A stretch of 64,000 nucleotides of DNA from Streptomyces sp. CB00316 (lineage in GTDB: Bacteria > Actinomycetota > Actinomycetes > Streptomycetales > Streptomycetaceae), in contig NZ_LIXI01000004.1 of the NCBI RefSeq assembly GCF_001905595.1, positions 558,001 through 622,000 on the forward strand. The letters run 5' to 3'. A program made the position numbers and the translations under genes. Under the pieces are notes generated by a model. It had not been told where the DNA came from and did no database searches. It saw only the letters and a list, made by a program, of their open reading frames with translations. Shown here piece after piece: positions 62,159 through 64,000 of this stretch. Positions within the stretch are counted from its first letter, which is position 1, and every line of letters begins with the position of its first letter.

Positions 62159-64000
62159 GCGGCCGGGCCACCCCCGGCCGCGCCACCACAAGGGCCGTCA
62201 CCGGGCCGCTGCTGCTGGGCGTGCGGCACCACGGTCCCGGCTCCGCCCGCGCGGTCATCGCCGCGCTCGACGCCGCCCGGCCGGCCGCCGTGCTCATCGA
62301 GGGGCCGCCCGAGGGCGACGCGCTGCTGCCGCTCGCCGCCGACCCGCGGATGCGCCCGCCCGTCGCCCTGCTCGCCCATGCCGTGGACGACCCCGGGCGG
62401 GCCGCCTTCTGGCCGCTGGCCGAGTTCTCGCCGGAGTGGGTGGCGATCCGCTGGGCCCTCGCCCACGACGTCCCGGTCCGCTTCATCGACCTTCCCGCCA
62501 CCCACTCCCTCGCCCTGAAGGAGCCCCCCGGAGACCAGCCCGGTGAACAGCCGGGCGAGGAGTCCGCACCCGGCCCTGACGCCCCTGAGCGCGAGGCCAC
62601 GGTCACCCCCCACGTCGACCCGATCCGGGTGCTGGCCGAGACCGCCGGATACGACGATCCCGAGCGCTGGTGGGAGGACGTCGTCGAGCACCGCTCACCG
62701 GCCGCCGACGCCACCGGCGACGCGCTCGCCCCGTTCACCGCGCTCGCGGCGGCCATGACGGCCCTGCGCGAGGCGTACGGGGACGGCGGGCACCCCCGGG
62801 ACGCCGTGCGCGAGGCGTACATGCGGATCCAGCTGCGCACCACGCGCAAGGAGTTCGGGGACGGCGTCGCCGTCGTCTGCGGCGCCTGGCATGTCCCGGC
62901 GCTCGCCGCCCGGACCACTCTCGCCGCCGACCGCGCCCTCCTCAAGGGGCTTCCGAAGGTCAAGGCCGAGATGACGTGGGTGCCGTGGACCCACCGCAGG
63001 CTCGCCAGGCACAGCGGTTACGGTGCCGGGATCGACTCACCCGGCTGGTACGGGCACCTCTTCGGCGCCGCCGACCGGCCCATCGAACGCTGGATGACGA
63101 AGGTCGCCGGGCTGCTGCGCGAGGAGGACCGGTTCGTCTCCACCGCCCATGTCATCGAGGCCGTCCGGCTCGCCGAGACGCTCGCCGCGATGCGGGGCCG
63201 GCCGCTGGCCGGGCTGAGTGAGACCACCGACGCGGTACGGGCCGTGATGTGCGAGGGCTCCGACGTACCCCTCGCGCTCATCCAGGACCGCCTCGTCGTC
63301 GGCGAGACCCTCGGCGAGGTGCCGGACGGCGCCCCCGCCGTCCCGCTCCAGCGCGACCTGACCCGCAGCCAGCGCACCCTCCGGCTCAAGCCGGAGGCCC
63401 TGGAGCGGGAGCTGGACCTCGACCTGCGCAAGGAGACCGACGCGGCCAGGAGCCGTCTCCTGCACCGGCTGCGTCTCCTCGGCGTCGGCTGGGGCGAACC
63501 GGCCGAGGGCCGGGGCAGCACCGGCACCTTCCGGGAGAGCTGGCGGCTGCGCTGGGAGCCGGAGCTCCACGTCCGGGTCGCGGAGGCCGGGGTGTGGGGC
63601 ACCACGGTCGCGACCGCCGCCACGGCGAAGGCCGAGTCCCGGGCCCTCGCGGCGACCGCGCTCGGCGAGGTCACCGCCCTCGCCGAGCACTGCCTCCTGG
63701 CCGGCCTGCCCGAGGCGCTGCCCGTCGTGATGAAGGCGCTGGCCGACCGCGCCGCACTCGACGCGGACGTCGGCCACCTCGCCGACGCCCTCCCGGCCCT
63801 CGCCCGCTCCCTGCGCTACGGGGACGTGCGCTCCACCGACACCGCCGCGCTCGCCGAGGTCGCCGCCGGGCTCGCCGAGCGGATCTGCGTCGGCCTGCCC
63901 CCGGCCTGCACCGGCCTCGACGCGGACGGGGCCGAGGCACTGCGCCGCCAGGTCGACGGGGTGCACAGCGCGATCGACCTCCTCGTCGCCGGCGCCGCGC
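62155..64000 (+). CDS. DUF5682 family protein (partial)
   Basis: ATG at 62155 overlaps the MoxR stop codon; the frame is open to the right edge (615 codons seen). The start reads LLLGVRHHGPGSARAVIAAL followed by AVLIEGPPEGD; further on are WVAIRWALAHDVPVRFIDLP and AVVCGAWHVPALAARTT. The pattern of an early R-H-H, an E-G-P shortly after, and a late G-x-W-H resembles the metal or active-site residues of the TraB/EreA/ChaN (Tiki-like) superfamily; this link is my inference. No function is known for DUF5682. C-terminus missing. Confidence 0.85.
   Translation, partial: MSGRATPGRATTRAVTGPLLLGVRHHGPGSARAVIAALDAARPAAVLIEGPPEGDALLPLAADPRMRPPVALLAHAVDDPGRAAFWPLAEFSPEWVAIRWALAHDVPVRFIDLPATHSLALKEPPGDQPGEQPGEESAPGPDAPEREATVTPHVDPIRVLAETAGYDDPERWWEDVVEHRSPAADATGDALAPFTALAAAMTALREAYGDGGHPRDAVREAYMRIQLRTTRKEFGDGVAVVCGAWHVPALAARTTLAADRALLKGLPKVKAEMTWVPWTHRRLARHSGYGAGIDSPGWYGHLFGAADRPIERWMTKVAGLLREEDRFVSTAHVIEAVRLAETLAAMRGRPLAGLSETTDAVRAVMCEGSDVPLALIQDRLVVGETLGEVPDGAPAVPLQRDLTRSQRTLRLKPEALERELDLDLRKETDAARSRLLHRLRLLGVGWGEPAEGRGSTGTFRESWRLRWEPELHVRVAEAGVWGTTVATAATAKAESRALAATALGEVTALAEHCLLAGLPEALPVVMKALADRAALDADVGHLADALPALARSLRYGDVRSTDTAALAEVAAGLAERICVGLPPACTGLDADGAEALRRQVDGVHSAIDLLVAGAA

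Overview
The window is chromosomal DNA of a Streptomyces or a very close relative. Coding is very GC-rich with strong third-position G/C, many genes start with GTG, and several landmark Streptomyces genes are present: groES-groEL1 behind two CIRCE operators, the developmental regulator bldM, an ECF sigma factor of the ShbA/SigD type, guaB and guaB3, guaA, c-di-AMP-riboswitch-controlled NlpC/P60 hydrolases, pcrA and icmB. The order groES-groEL1-whiB-like-sigma(D)-guaB-guaB3-ChoD-like oxidase-guaA is also recognisable from Mycobacterium tuberculosis, so most of the window is old core actinobacterial backbone.

Layout. 1-9.4 kb: a SAM methyltransferase running off the left edge, a polysaccharide deacetylase lipoprotein, the HrcA/CIRCE-controlled chaperonin operon, an SDR, a PQQ-propeller membrane protein, a MOSC protein and a divergent LysR regulator. 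9.4-14.7 kb: WhiB-like protein, bldM (with a SigBldN-type promoter), shbA-type sigma, guaB and the CBS-less GuaB3 homologue. 14.7-26.5 kb: membrane protein, a nucleotide-sugar dehydrogenase without its catalytic Cys, glpD, and three membrane Ser/Thr kinase-family proteins, the middle one a split pseudokinase, followed by a gene remnant. 26.7-37.7 kb: aldehyde dehydrogenase, GMC oxidoreductase with a ferredoxin-like Cys motif, LAxTG surface protein, chorismate mutase with a leader peptide ORF, guaA, a frameshifted Uma2 gene, class II aldolase and a membrane protein.

37.8-43.7 kb: a DoxX gene carries an inserted element of about 5.4 kb, bounded by 14-bp direct repeats. The element has a large serine integrase beside its attachment site, a small serine resolvase, a Zn-finger protein and a regulatory trio (small acidic protein, DUF6879, XRE-DUF5753). 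The regulator is interrupted by an in-frame amber codon. The element brings its own 3' end for the DoxX gene, so the target is rebuilt with a different tail of equal length while the original tail lies stranded at the far end.

43.6-57.6 kb: PspC-type envelope-stress proteins with a divergent two-component system, a GNAT enzyme, two RipA-like NlpC/P60 hydrolases (one behind a c-di-AMP riboswitch), pcrA, an M23 peptidase, a lipase and the B12-binding subunit icmB. 57.6-64 kb: a divergently arranged system, SWIM zinc-finger protein plus DUF5691 protein to the left and MoxR AAA+ ATPase plus DUF5682 protein to the right. A vWA protein is expected just past the edge. The shared intergenic region holds two back-to-back motifs matching the PafBC (RecA-NDp) DNA-damage promoter, and pcrA in the same window has a perfect copy. 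This suggests that the poorly characterised SWIM/DUF5691/MoxR/DUF5682 system is part of the LexA-independent DNA-damage response.

Assignments come from reading translations and motifs by eye; no database search was possible.
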